From the NCBI RefSeq assembly GCF_024868665.1, contig NC_079898.1:18038403-18102402 (forward strand): 64,000 bases of DNA. Reading direction: 5' to 3'. The stretch is from Triplophysa rosa. Its lineage: Eukaryota > Chordata > Actinopteri > Cypriniformes > Nemacheilidae. The position numbers and the translations under genes were made by a program. Of this stretch, positions 46,445-58,739 are shown in pieces (the first letter of the stretch is position 1; every line of letters starts with the position of its first letter). The notes under the pieces were generated by a model that searched no databases, was not told the DNA's origin, and worked only from the letters and a program-made list of their open reading frames with translations.

Positions 46445-48150
46445 ATTAGCTAACACCTATACCTACCCCAACCCTAAACATAACCTTACAATAATAAACA
46501 TATTAATCAACTGTTTTCAGCGTGACAAAAATTATGCGGTATTGAAGTGCGCATGCCCAGTGGAGGTAGCTGTATCCCTTCTAGTCAAAACCGGAGAGGG
46601 GCGCTGATGAGGGGGGCGTAGCTGACAATGGTGGAGTTGTTAAAATTCCTTTGCATAACTTACCCAGAGACACTAATAATAATATAATACTGAAACAATA
46701 CAATATATAATTTTGAAAATATTATATTATATTGTTTTAATATTACATAATCTATATATTACTTTTATATTATCTTCATAATAATATCATTTTTTATAAT
46801 CACATTTAAGGGCATTTTTAATACTACATGACAAGATGAATTAATACTTAATAATTGAAATAATTTACTATATTGAAAAAAAGAGAGCTACGCATTGTTG
46901 AATATTACCCTATAGCTGACAGGGTTTGTATTTTTCTGGAGTTGCTCAGTAGTGGAAATGCAACCTGTTCTTATGGGAAACTGTTTACAATGTGGGGATT
47001 TTATATGAATTTGTGCAAACAAACTTTTAATTGGAATGAAGCATATAAAGCACCATCCCTAACATCTCTTGGATAAAAGCGGATCATACAAAAAAGTATA
47101 AATCATCCTACGAATGTATAGTAAATATCTGTGTCATAAAATAGTTACATATTGGCATGAAATTTTGTTTGCAAATCTTGGGAGAGTTTAGTCAGCAGTT
47201 CCTTGGGACTTCTTTAGCCTGGCCCCCCACATATACCACATTGTCCCAACATTTAATGTCACCCAGACAGCTGTGCTTAACCTCCCCCTGGCCTTTTTGC
47301 ACAGCTGCAAGTGGGCTCTTTTCCCCCTGTCGTCCTCATGAGTGGGTCTGCGAATCCAAATTCATGTGACAGGAGAGCGGACGGCCTCCATTCGGACTCT
47401 TAACCGCCTCTGTTGTTTCTTAGCCACACAGAGAGTCACAGCAGAAGTTCACACAATGCCATGCTGTGTCAGACAGGCTGTGTAAAGCCATGCTGTTTCT
47501 AGACAGACTCCAGTGTAAAACGAACACAGGGTGACTGAAACAGACACGTGTGCAAAAGAAATGTCATCATATCATATCATCATATCATGTTTTCTTGGGT
47601 AGCTGTTATAAAATATGATTCTATCAAGATTCAAAATAAACTTTTTCTACATCTATCTTCTAATGCCAAATGAGTTCGTATATATATGAAGAGTTTGGTT
47701 CCAAATTGAGATAACTCAGTTTTAAAAAAAAATCTAAAATCATGTTTTTTATTATGCTATCATGTTTTTTTGTGTGTTTTATTGTGTTAGTTAGCTGTAT
47801 TTATTGAGTTATTATGGCTCAAATCAAAACAAGCCAACTGCAGTTTGATTGATATTAAATGCACAATAAAAAAATCATATCATTTATATAAAAAATATTT
47901 AAAAATATATACTTTATTTGTATATGTTTATGTATCTATGTGAAGTCATTAGTAGGCTCTCATTTAAAAAATGAGGATTGTGAAAATACTGTGGTTAAAG
48001 TTGAAAGTGATAACCAGCGAGGGTGAAACAATAGTGATTTATTTGTTAAAGTTAAAAAAAAAATCAGATTTATTTATATTTATTTCAGATCTCAGTTTTT
48101 ACATGTGCAAAAAGAACATGTGTTCCACTTAGTATTGGTGCTAGTCCCTC
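46445..48150. other. Gene desert segment
   Basis: AT-rich; an AT palindrome lies near 46680-46760 and an ATCAT repeat at 47565-47588. No gene. Confidence 0.5.
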
Positions 48151-48164
48151 TTGTTGTACACAGA

Positions 48165-48570
48165 GGTGATAGAAGTGCCTTAATGCTGATATGGCAATTC
48201 ATACATTCCACAGGAAGAAGTTATTAAAGCCCTTTTCATTTTAAGCTATATTGCCCTGTCTTTCCAAAGAAAATAGCCGTCCTCTTTGAGATAAAAAATC
48301 TGCAGAGAGAAAATGAATTGGCAGGTTGCCTCCCCTAAGGCCTCCTCTATCAGCCAGTGCAGTGGGTGACAAAATGCAGCGCATGTGTTCCCAATACAAA
48401 CCTTATTCCATCTGTGGCCCTATCAGCCAGGAAATGACATATTTATCAGAGCAGTGTGGCCTTGCAGGCAGCAGAGGCATAGTGGCTGCTGACTGTGAAA
48501 TCTCCCAGAATTAACTGGGGCTGTCCTTTTTCTCCCTCCACATTACCGTTCCCCGAGGGCCACGGTTCAA
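48165..48570. promoter_or_regulatory. Candidate conserved non-coding element
   Basis: Balanced-composition unique DNA with many factor-like words (GGAAATGACATATTTATCA, GCAGCAGAGGCATAG, CCAGAATTAACTGG). Frames within it are short and lack family resemblance. The strongest enhancer-like stretch in the desert by eye. Confidence 0.35.
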
Positions 48571-48574
48571 AGTG

Positions 48575-49995
48575 TCCTGCATGGAAATTGCTTTCCTATT
48601 TGTTGTGCTGCATAAAAATTGTTAACATTTGTTATCGACTGAATAAAGGGTCTAAAATAATAAATACATCATTTTAAGCATGTGCACCAAATACTTCACC
48701 AAATAAAAATCTTTTGTCATCTGAATTTCATGACAGAAATGTGTAAGTAAGAGATGAATTGCAAGGATTGTATTAGGCAAGATGAAGTGCGGAAACTGAA
48801 TACACAATCCTCAGAGCCAAGAAGAAACTGCACTCTATCTGTGCTAGCGTTCAGAAGAGCCAGAGGAAATCGCTTCTATTGTCTCAGTTCCCATGTTTTT
48901 CAGAAAACATGAGGGCCTAAAATGCATCACAAGTATTTCGGTCCACAAGGTTGTTAGACCACAACTAAACGGTTTCCCCTCCAAGCATCTTATACATAAT
49001 TATGAACTACCAATACTAAAACTAGAAGGAACATCCATTCATCAAAAAAAAATTAAGTTAAAATAATAAAAGGCTATTTAATTTCCTTACAAGATGCTGA
49101 GATGTGTTTTCTAATTTGTGTATATACAAAAACCCTGCCATACAATAATACAAACAATAACTTGGTTGTTTTATTACACGTAAGAGAGTAGGATGGGTTA
49201 CATGAGCTGGAGGTGTGTCAACAGATGTGGTGTACAGTGCCAAGGTTGTGTGCTCGACTCTGTGTAAACAGCGACAAACAGACCATTTTACTCATACTCA
49301 CACACACAGTGTCACATGTGCCACAATGTTAATCCAACTTCATTCCAGATTAGATCTGAATGTTCCTGTTTATTTTGGTCTGTAAGTGGTCAGACTGGAG
49401 GGAAAAATAATTTTCTCTCATAACTTGGGTGCCAGTATATTTGGTTGGGGAGCACTGGAAGACCAGTTGCTCAACACAGAATATTGTGCAACACCTCAAC
49501 CCTAAGTGGAGTGCTTTGAGTTCCAAATCACACTCAAAAAATATTTTTAATAATAAAATTAAGGCCGTTGACATAAGTGAACCGCTTCACTGATCATTGG
49601 TATGAGCAGTTCAAATATATTGCAGGTTCTCAAATGCATTTCCAAACAGCACAGCAGAATAACTGCAGCATGAACCTGCACTATTTTGCTATCACATGTT
49701 TTCAAGGACAAATTAAGAGGCTTTATCAGACTTTGACTGTGATTGTGTCTGAAGTCATGATGACACACTATTGGAAGCTGGTTTTGTAAAAGGAAACAGT
49801 GTACTTCCAAAGAGATTTTCCAAGCTTTGCTTTATGTGTATTTAGGGCCAACTGGCCTCTGGCGTGCTATGCGGTATATTTTAATCATGTACTACACACC
49901 CGGACTACAGAATGTAGAGAATATCCATTAAATATTTCATGACCTGTTTTCCTTTGTCTAACAGAGGAAATCTGATTAAATGGATATATTAACTC
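48575..49995. other. Gene desert segment
   Basis: No gene or recognised element. Confidence 0.5.
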
Positions 49996-49999
49996 ACAC

Positions 50000-50240
50000 A
50001 GCAAATGACATTATGTGGAAAAGCTGTATTTGTTTTTAGTTGGCTGAATAAATCACATCACTTTTCAGTTGCATAATTAATCCATCAGTTTGCTTTAAGA
50101 GCGTGCTCCTAAAATGGCAGTTTTGTGCTTTGTGTTTTTCTCCAATCAATCTTCTGTAGTGTTCCCGCAGGAGTGTAAACAAAAACCCTCCACCCTTTAG
50201 TCACCATATTAGAGCTGTAGCGCGCAGGTAGCGAGAGAAA
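50000..50240. promoter_or_regulatory. Candidate conserved non-coding element
   Basis: Unique stretch with TTGCATAATTAATCC, CAATCAATC and GGAGTGTAAACAAAAACCC (Fox-like). Sequence character only. Confidence 0.25.
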
Positions 50241-50244
50241 GCAT

Positions 50245-51700
50245 CAGATCACTATTAGCCGTGTAAAATCTTCTCCTGTGTAATTGCTATGTTCCACTTC
50301 GAAGACTCTGACAGAGAGGCTGGTGTAGGAGTGAGATATCCTTAAAATAGCAATTAAATAATATGAAGAATACTATGACCTCCACTTCCTTGGGTCACAA
50401 CACTGAGAGACAGAGTTTATTGAGATTCTTAGCAGTACCTTTCAGACACAGTTCAGAGCATTTATATCAACATCGCCGCTCGCCCGATTAACATTCTGTC
50501 GCTTAAAGGATTATTATGTCACATCACGTCTCTGTTTAGGCTCTTCATCATAAGTACGTATGGTAATTCAGAGGTGAGTTCATTTGATACCCCCAATATT
50601 CTGCTTTGGGCAACAAAATGTCACTTTTTTAAATGACTGTGCCAAGCACATGATTAAATGCAAGTTTTCTGTAACATTCACAGCCGTCAGATAGCGCATT
50701 CCATTTCTTGCAGTAATTAGCTTAACCACCAGGTGGCAATCGTTTCCTGGGAGCATCGATTCAAGGTAGTAGAAGAAAACCTGTGGATATCCGGGGCTTA
50801 GCCCAGAGACCGCCACAAGTGTTTGTACACGCAACATGTGAATGGCCCTAACATTTCTATGATAAAACAGTTATCAAACATTAAACATTTAGCTACTTTC
50901 ATCGGGCTGGCTCTTTCACAGTTAAAGCTGACCTTAACCGTGGCTTCTGTCCGTAGCAAATCCCGCCTTCATTCATTTGTTTGGCCACCTCAATTAGATT
51001 GATATTGACAAGCTCATATAAATTAAACTTCAGTCCGTTTCGACACAGCAAGGTAAACAAGTAATGTTGTACAATATACATTATACAATAATATTAAGAG
51101 TGTAAATGATTATATGTATTAAAATTATTAAATATATGACAACTAATAAGGCCTCGCTACTACCCTTAACCTCACCATACACTTTATTATAAACACCTGT
51201 TATCCATTTTCAAATATTATTTTCTTCATTTTGTTGAAAATAAATGCCTGTATGATCTGATATGTGATGTGAATGTAGTTCGACAAAAGGTAGATTCGAT
51301 CTTGCACTCATATGTATCACGATTTCTGCTTGTCTCGCGTCTTACTCACTACACCACAGAAGCTGCTGAGAGAGTGCTTGTTTTTACACTCCAAATGTTT
51401 TTTTCCAAGAAGAAGGACCCACTCACATTTGCCCATGGGTAGACACGCAAAAGACGTAAAATGTAAACGGCACCTAAGGGATTCGTACACGGCATGGTAA
51501 TAAAACCTTCGGGCTTTACTGAAAAGCTTCAGCCCCCTTAGCCCACCCCTATCGCCGCCACTGTCTGTAGGCCCGGCGAGAGGTATTGCAATATTGCTCA
51601 ATACCCACTACGTTTACAAGTCGAAAGCAGTATGCTTTGCAAGGCTGTGCATTCGGCTGTATGCGTACGCTCGCATACACGTAAAAAAAGAAGTATGCTA
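50245..51700. other. Gene desert segment
   Basis: No gene. TAACATTCACAGCCGTCAGA at about 50671 recurs in the tandem repeat that starts near 51711. Confidence 0.5.
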
Positions 51701-51710
51701 CAGGCTTTAA

Positions 51711-52920
51711 TATGAGACAAGTATGAACTTTCTATCTAATGGAACACAGGGGGAACGGTATCTGACAGTAACATTCTCAGCCGTCAGATAGCATTTCCCC
51801 AGCTTTAAGTAGCCAATTTTAACACCCAAAGTCCCCACATTCAAACAGGGCATCAACAAAAGGGCTAGGTTGTTGGTTTGAGGCCCTGTCTTTCCTTTTT
51901 TCTGTCATTCAGTGCATGAAAAACTTATCTGACAGAAACTTTCTTAGTCATCAGATAACATTTCCCCAGCTATAAGTAGCAAATTTTTACATTCAAATTC
52001 CCCACATTTAAACAGGGTTTTAATAGGAGGGCCCATTGGTCCAGCAGTTAGTGGGGTGAGATTGTAAGGTGCAGGTTGTTGGTTTGAGGCCTGTCATTAC
52101 TTTTTATCTGTCATTCAGTACAAGGAAACCTTATCTGACAGCAACATTCTTAGTTGTCAGGATACGTTCTCCTGCTTTGACGAAAAATGTAATGATATGA
52201 AGCTGAAACTCAGAGAACTTACTTCTTGTGATGTTAGAAGTCAGCAGTGTTAATATGAGACAAGTATGAACTTTCTATCTAATGGAACACAGGGGAAACT
52301 GTATCTGACAGTAACATTCACAGCCATCAGATAACGTTCCCCCTGCTATAGCTAGCAAATTTTAACATTCAAAGGTCCCACATTCAAAATGGGCCTCAAC
52401 AGGAGGCCAAGTGGTCCAGTGGTTAGTTCAATAGGTTTGTTGGTTGCAGGTTGTTGGTTTGCGCCCTGTCTTTCCTTTTCTATCTCATTCAATACAGGGG
52501 AATGTTCTCTGACAGCAACATTCTTAGTTGTCAGGATAACTTCTCCTGCTGTGATGGAAATTTTTATGATATGAAGTTCAAACTCTGAGAACCTAATTGT
52601 GTTGGTGTTAAAAGTCAGCAGTGTTAATGTGAGACACTTTAATGCACTTTCTATCTAATGGAACACAGGGGGGGACGGTGTCTGACAGTAACATTCTCAG
52701 CCATCAGATAACGTTCCCCCTGCTATAGCTAGCAAATCTTAACATTCAAAGGCCCCACATTCAAGCAGGTCAACCATAAAAAGCTTAGTGGTCTAGTGGT
52801 TAGTGCAGGTACAGGTTGTTGGTTTGAGACTTGTTTTTCTTTTTTATTGCTGAAACTCTGAGAACCTACTTGTTGTGGTGTTAAAAGTCTGCAGTGTTAA
52901 AGATCATCATGGTGAATAAA
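51711..52920 (+). repeat. Long tandem repeat, three copies
   Basis: ATGAGACAAGTATGAACTTT and CTATCTAATGGAACACAGG start copies near 51711 and 52253 and, diverged, 52628. Each holds CTGACAGTAACATTC, CAGCCRTCAGATA, CCCACATTCAAA and a SINE-like GGTCCAGTGGTTAG/GCAGGTTGTTGGTTTG part. Periods are about 540 and 375 bp, because the first copy has an extra internal half-repeat. Confidence 0.8.
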
Positions 52921-52924
52921 GTGT

Positions 52925-54040
52925 CTTATTACATCTGATCACTGTGCATATTTCTTTTACATGTGTTATTTACAGCGGTGAGCCTTAGAACCTGTCATAG
53001 TCTCGGCGTATGAACGTAATGGCCAATGAGAAGTTTAGATGAGTCACCGCTTGCATATAAAAACAACAGGTTGCAGATACGATGTAAGTCAGATTCATGT
53101 ATTATAATGGAAGTTTAATGCAGTCAACTTCATTCATTATAACACGAGATTATAACTGCAGTCACTTACTTTTTCAGTTATGAGTTTTTAAGTTTTGTTT
53201 ATTCCCAGTTTGAAAAATAAAGTTTTTATGGTACTAAAAGAAGATGTATTAATGCAAAAACAGCAATATCACCCATGAACTATTTGTCTTTATAGTCAAT
53301 AAGAATGAACTGTAAGAATGGCATGAACAATTTTAACATATTCTATTATTTGACAATAATCATGATTAAAATATCAACAGTAATATTAAGATAATGTTTT
53401 TAATATTTCAGTCCACTGTAAAGGTTGCCTGTTTCTTATATTTATTACATGTGATATGCTCCTCTAACGCAGTTTAAAGACAGAATCAGCCTTAAACTTT
53501 GTTTTTGTCTTTATCTTTTATCTTTTCATAATGTATACAGATGCATTTAAAATTACATTCATCTTATAATATTATTGAGTTGTGGTGTAAATACAGTTAA
53601 ATACCGGTAGTCTGTGTAATAAGCCAGAGGCAGCTTCTGCTCTGAATATAATGAGTCAATGTCTTTTACTGCAAGGAAGAAGACTCCAGTTCAGGAAAAC
53701 ATACAGGACCAGAGCAGTCAGTTACAAATAATGTTTTTTTCAATGATATATTGTATAGATCTAACAATGTAGTTTTTTATTATAAACATGTAATGTTTAT
53801 TATATCATCTTAAAATGATTGTGTTTTATACATTTCTAATTTTAATTTTACAAAATAAAAAATGTTACGTGTTTACAATCTATTTTTATGCCTTTAAGCA
53901 TTGTTGTGAAATGTTGTAAGTCAATAAATGTAATTTTTGTGGTAAAAGTTGTGTCTTTATTTCACAGTACACAAAAATGAATGCAGTAATGCATGTAAAA
54001 CTAGTCTAATAATTGCTGTGATAAAGAACACAGCATTCTA
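52925..54040. other. AT-rich desert segment
   Basis: No gene. Confidence 0.5.
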
Positions 54041-54044
54041 ATAC

Positions 54045-54228
54045 TCTAATTGCAATTACAGAACTGTGATTATTACTGTAATAAAGAATTACAGTATTTA
54101 ATAGTTACTGTGATTAAACTTACAGTCAGCATACTGTGGAATGTTTTACAGCAACTTACTTGCCAATTGCTGCCAGCAAGTTGCTGTAAATTTCACAGTA
54201 TTCTTTTTACAGTGTACAGCAGTTGAAC
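54045..54228. mobile_element. ACAGTA-rich element end
   Basis: AATTACAGTATTTAATAG and TTCACAGTATTCTTTTTACA with GTGTACA, together with CAGCAACTTACTTGCC against GCAAGTTGCTGTAAA, give mirrored parts typical of a common fish MITE. Left end unclear. Confidence 0.5.
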
Positions 54229-54463
54229 AAGATTTCACAATCAGTTTCCAATAGATCGAGACCCAGCATGTTCTACGTGCCGAATTTACAATGAATGTGC
54301 ATATTTTATCCTGATTAATTAATAATAATAATTCTTAATCTTAAATACAATATTAAGTAAAAATGTTTGTTGATAATTAATTAAAAAGCCTTTACAAATC
54401 TGTGTAAACTAACGTTATCAGATGACCTCTAATGCGTGCTGCACAGCATCATAACACAAATAT

Positions 54464-54903
54464 TTAAAGGGATAGTCCACCCAAAAATAAAAATTCATGA
54501 ATTACCCTCAAGTTGTTCCAAATCTGTATAAATGTATTTTTTCTGATGAACACAGAGAAAGATACAGTATTTGGAAGAATGTTAGCAATTTTCAGTTCTG
54601 GGACATCATTTACTAACATAATAAGAAAAATTACAATGGTAGTCAAAGGTACCCCAGAACCGTTTGCTTTCCTAAATTCTTCAAAAAAAAACCCTCCTTT
54701 TGTATTCAATAAAACAAAAAATATACTTGTATTTTTTTTTACTACGGTAGTGAATGATGTCCCAGAACTGACAATTGCTAACATTCTTCCAAATATCTTT
54801 CTCTGTGTTCAACAGAACAAAGAAATTTATACAGATTTGGAACAACGTGAGGGTGAGTAAATGATGACAGAATCTTCATTTTGGGGCGGACTATCCCTTT
54901 AAT
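54464..54903. mobile_element. GGGATAGTTCACCC-family MITE, copy 8 (long variant)
   Basis: TTTAAAGGGATAGTCCACCC to GGACTATCCCTTTAA. The variant carries CAGTTCTGGGACATCATT and its mirror AATGATGTCCCAGAACTG. Confidence 0.9.
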
Positions 54904-54904
54904 A

Positions 54905-56790
54905 TTTCAACATGACAACATTGCCACCAATGCAGAATATATGCTTCTTTGTGATGTACTGCCCCGTCGATACAACACACCAGGGATGCAACACTGTTTA
55001 TGTCGCTAACTTCAAAGAAGCCACACAATGCCCAAGCATTCACGCGTGTTTCGCCTGTGAGTGTAAATGTGTTTGCAACCGGGTCTGAATTAGAACAGAA
55101 CACTGTTGTGTTGATCAGAGAACTGTCATAAGCTTCAAGCCTTTCTTATCTGCTTTTTGCAGCACGGCTTATGTGGATCAACAGCACAACAAAACTGGGT
55201 AAAACAGAAGCAGAAATGAGTCTGTTGCTTTTTATTCCCTTGTGTTTGAAAATGTTAACATTTGACATGGTAAGTAATTCAAAAACAACAGAAATCTCAG
55301 ACTATCCGGTGTGCATTCTTTTGCCTTGCCTTATTAGATTCATGCGTTCAGGGAAGAGAACTCGAGAAACCAGACGCAGACCTTTCTTTAGAGGCAAAGT
55401 ATCATCAAATAATTAGAGTAGCATGCTGAGGTCCCTCGCGACAAGCACTGCGACTGCACCTCGTTGCGATACTCGCCATGTTTTTGAAGAGCGCGATCTG
55501 AAACGACTCTTGTGAGGATGCGCGCTCCGGTACCGGTGCAGATGGTCTCGAGGCCATGTGTGCCAATGAGAAATTTAATTGCGCTGCATTTAAAAGTATC
55601 TGTTTTAATAGCAGGGTTCTGGAGTTTCCCGCTGGCGCGTTTTAATTAGTTTGAATACATTAGACTCCTGTTGGAGCTCTACCTGCCAGGATTGATCACC
55701 GGACTGGGACAACGCTGGAGCCATTTGCATTCACACCCGTTGGCCCCATAGATTGAAGCAGTAAGACACACCCCGCGAGTGCGAAGCTTTGCATGTGCAC
55801 TTCTGCTCTTTATCAGCAGCAGGTAAAAATGGAATGGAAACCTATCGGCCTGATGGATTACTGCAGTTTTAAGGGAGTGAAGGAGTCTAAAGGCAAGAAA
55901 ATCAGACACTGAGCAGTTGCATTGAACCGCTTTCTGTTCTTCCTTTTTTATAAGGAAAAGTGGGGAAAGGTTAAATCCATTACCGTAGAATCACACACAC
56001 ATTTTTCTTATGCTGAGGGACTGGGCCTAGTAAAACATTTCACTTCAGTCAATATTTTTCAGGCCAGGTTTATTTGGAAAGTCAATGTGTGTATAGTCAC
56101 CTAAGGTCTTGGCAACAAACAAACAAGGAAAAAGATACAGTTCATTGAACCCTCTTTAGTTTGAGCTGGGGCATGTTGTCACACTACACAATGCAGCAAC
56201 CCATATTGTTTTATTTATTTATATTTGCCAAAAATAGTAATAAATTGTATACATATTTAACATTTAGAGCATATCTGACACATTTCCGCAATCAAATTTT
56301 GGATAATTTACCATGGTCTGACATTTACTAAAAAATCATCCTTGCCTAGACATAGTTGAACTTTTCAGTTACAGTAAATATAGGCCTACTTTCAATATGC
56401 TGTTAAATTCTATTATGATATTAGAATTTCATCTGAATATTTATGAAAATATTCTGAATTAGGACGGTACATGCATGCAAAACATACATACATTTGTGAT
56501 TGGACTTTGAATTTAAACCTTGTAATCTCCTTACTGACATTTTCTCTGTGTGACACCGAATCCCAGCCTCTCCTCTAATAATTTCTCTTTTGTTTTTCAT
56601 TATGCTGTCGATTTTATTGTTGTTATGATATACCTTTTACACCAAGGTCATAACAGTTCATCTTTAACAATTGTTCCATGATTTTACACTTTCACCAATG
56701 CAACCGAGATTCAGTTTCATAAAGAGGATGTCCTTTCAACACACGCAAATGCTGTTGATCATATAGTTATCAAATCCAGATGTGGACAGA
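54905..56790. other. Gene desert segment
   Basis: No gene. The 55430-55690 stretch is GC-richer with several CpGs but has no open frame or clear promoter. Confidence 0.5.
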
Positions 56791-56794
56791 GACA

Positions 56795-57200
56795 TTACAT
56801 CCCTGAAACAGCTTTCTCCTCTTTCACAATAATAACTTGGGCGTAGAATACAATTTGGTAAAAGCAGAACAGCTTCAGTACAGTGTGTCCTGATATAGAA
56901 CCGCAGGAGTATGGCATGCTGAGAATTAACTGGGGGAGATTTTTATTTCTGCCAGCACCGATAGCTCCCCGGGACCTCAACTATTGCTGTATATCAGTCA
57001 GCAAAAGAGCTGACCTCAGACTAATTTGTGTTATGAAGCAGGAAGTGCGAAAAATCTGAAAAGACCTGTATCATGTGCACGCAGGCATGAGGTTGGCATA
57101 GACTTTCGCCATCAGTACTGCAGAGGCTGAAATTGGGCTTTTCTCTGCTGTCTCATTATCATGATTCCCTCTGTGTCTGTGTGAAAGTCGTGCAAAGTGT
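56795..57200. promoter_or_regulatory. Candidate conserved non-coding element
   Basis: Unique DNA with GAGAATTAACTGGGGGAG (compare CCAGAATTAACTGGGGCTG at about 48505), GAAGCAGGAAGTG (Ets-like) and TCTCATTATCATGATTCC. No protein frame. Confidence 0.3.
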
Positions 57201-57275
57201 TTCTCTTCAATGTCACAAGTCTAAGCATCATTGATTTATTAACTTAGAATGTGGTAGTGTTTTGCATGCAAAGTT

Positions 57276-57602
57276 ATTAAAGAAACAAAAATATGAAAAT
57301 TGTGACATCATTTACTCACACTTGAGTCGAGTTCCAAACATTTTTTTTTTGTGGAACATAACTCTCATTGTTTCCATCATTTCTCTCTTCCATTAAATAA
57401 AAGTAAACTAAACTTGAGGTATAAGCCCAAAACACACACACACATGCACACTAAGAATTTACAATGACACACAGACATAGACACAAATTTACTATGAAGT
57501 TAGACAATTGTTTGAACAGGAAAAATAAAAGGATTAAATTAAAAGGCTTTAAATGTATGTCTTTAAAGTAAATGATGGATTTTGAGTGAACTACCCTTTA
57601 AG
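57276..57602. mobile_element. GGGATAGTTCACCC-family MITE, copy 9 (degraded)
   Basis: TGTGACATCATTTACTCACA at the left and AATGATGGATTTTGAGTGAACT with ACCCTTTAAG at the right remain. The core is replaced by AT-rich sequence and a CA run. Confidence 0.55.
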
Positions 57603-57970
57603 TCTAATTCATATGAGTTACATACATGCTTTTTAAATCTTAGACCAAATTGATCTGGTTTAAATTAATCTCACCTAAATCCCTCCAACTACCACTTCAG
57701 TAGGCTACTAAAGGGATTGCAGGCCAGAAGAATTTTGCATCACTTACTGTCTGTTTCAACACATTGATAACTGATGACCAGAAGACATATTGAATTGAGA
57801 TCTCATCTTTATCTGAACTAATACAATGCATACAAAACCCACAAGAAATACCTCAATTTACGACCGCACATCAATCAACATGTAGCAATAGAAGACAGTG
57901 GAAAAATGTGGCATGAATATCATTATTTTCCTGGTGCACCAGGGAGAACTGATAGTGAGTGAGAAAGAAA

Positions 57971-58737
57971 GGGCCCTATTGTACACCCGGCGCAACGCAA
58001 GTGTTTTTGCTAGTTTCTGCCCGACGCAGTTCACATTTTCCCGTCCTGCGCCGCGTTGTTTAAATAGCAAATGCATTTGCGCTCATTTGTGCGCCCATGG
58101 GCGTGTTGGTCTAAAAAAGATGTGTGCTCAGGCGCATTGTTGGCGCGTTGCTATTTTGAGGAACTGAAAATAGACTGCGCCATAGATCAACTCAAACCTA
58201 GTCTAAAGTCAATGGCGCAGTATTTTTTTGGGCGGGTCCACATACAACGCGCTTTCACTTTACTTATTACACAGAGGGAAGCGCAGCAGCCCACAAACAT
58301 GCCAAATATAAAAAATAAATGGATTACAATGTAAAAAATTATTAGTGTGTACATAAAGATAAAAATCCGGCTTGTCATGTAGATGATCTGCTCGCGCGCT
58401 TTAACCTCACGCACGAGCAGATGCGTTTCCTCTCTAGAGAAGCGTCCAGTCTTTGCTCTTGCAAATTCCGCCGTGTAAGTAGCGAATCCGCCATGGCGCG
58501 AGCGCAACTGTCTTTTAAAGGGAATGAGAGATGAGACTCTGATTGGTTTACTGCACGTTACGCCCAAAACACACCCATTACTCATTAAGAGAATCGGGAC
58601 AACCCGTTTAGACCATGCGCCCAGGCGCGCCGACCGTTTTCCCCTCGTTAAATTAGCAAAAGTGGATTCGGACACGCCCTGAGTGCACCTGCGCCGTGCG
58701 TTTTAAACCATGCGCTTAGATCGTGAAAATAGGGCCC
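57971..58737. mobile_element. MITE with GGGCCCTATT ends
   Basis: GGGCCCTATTGTACACCC at the left mirrors AAAATAGGGCCC at the right. The inside is full of GCGC words (CGGCGCAACGCAAG, GCGCCCAGGCGCGCC). It is a very common fish element, probably Harbinger-related. Frames inside are by-products. Confidence 0.85.
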
Positions 58738-58739
58738 AA

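Noticed and set aside
54464..54860. Opposite-strand frames of 106 and 115 codons
   Set aside because: They lie in a palindromic MITE, so both strands give the same kind of frame.
58187..58675. 162-codon minus-strand frame
   Set aside because: It lies wholly inside the GGGCCCTATT MITE, whose GCGC-rich sequence has few stops.
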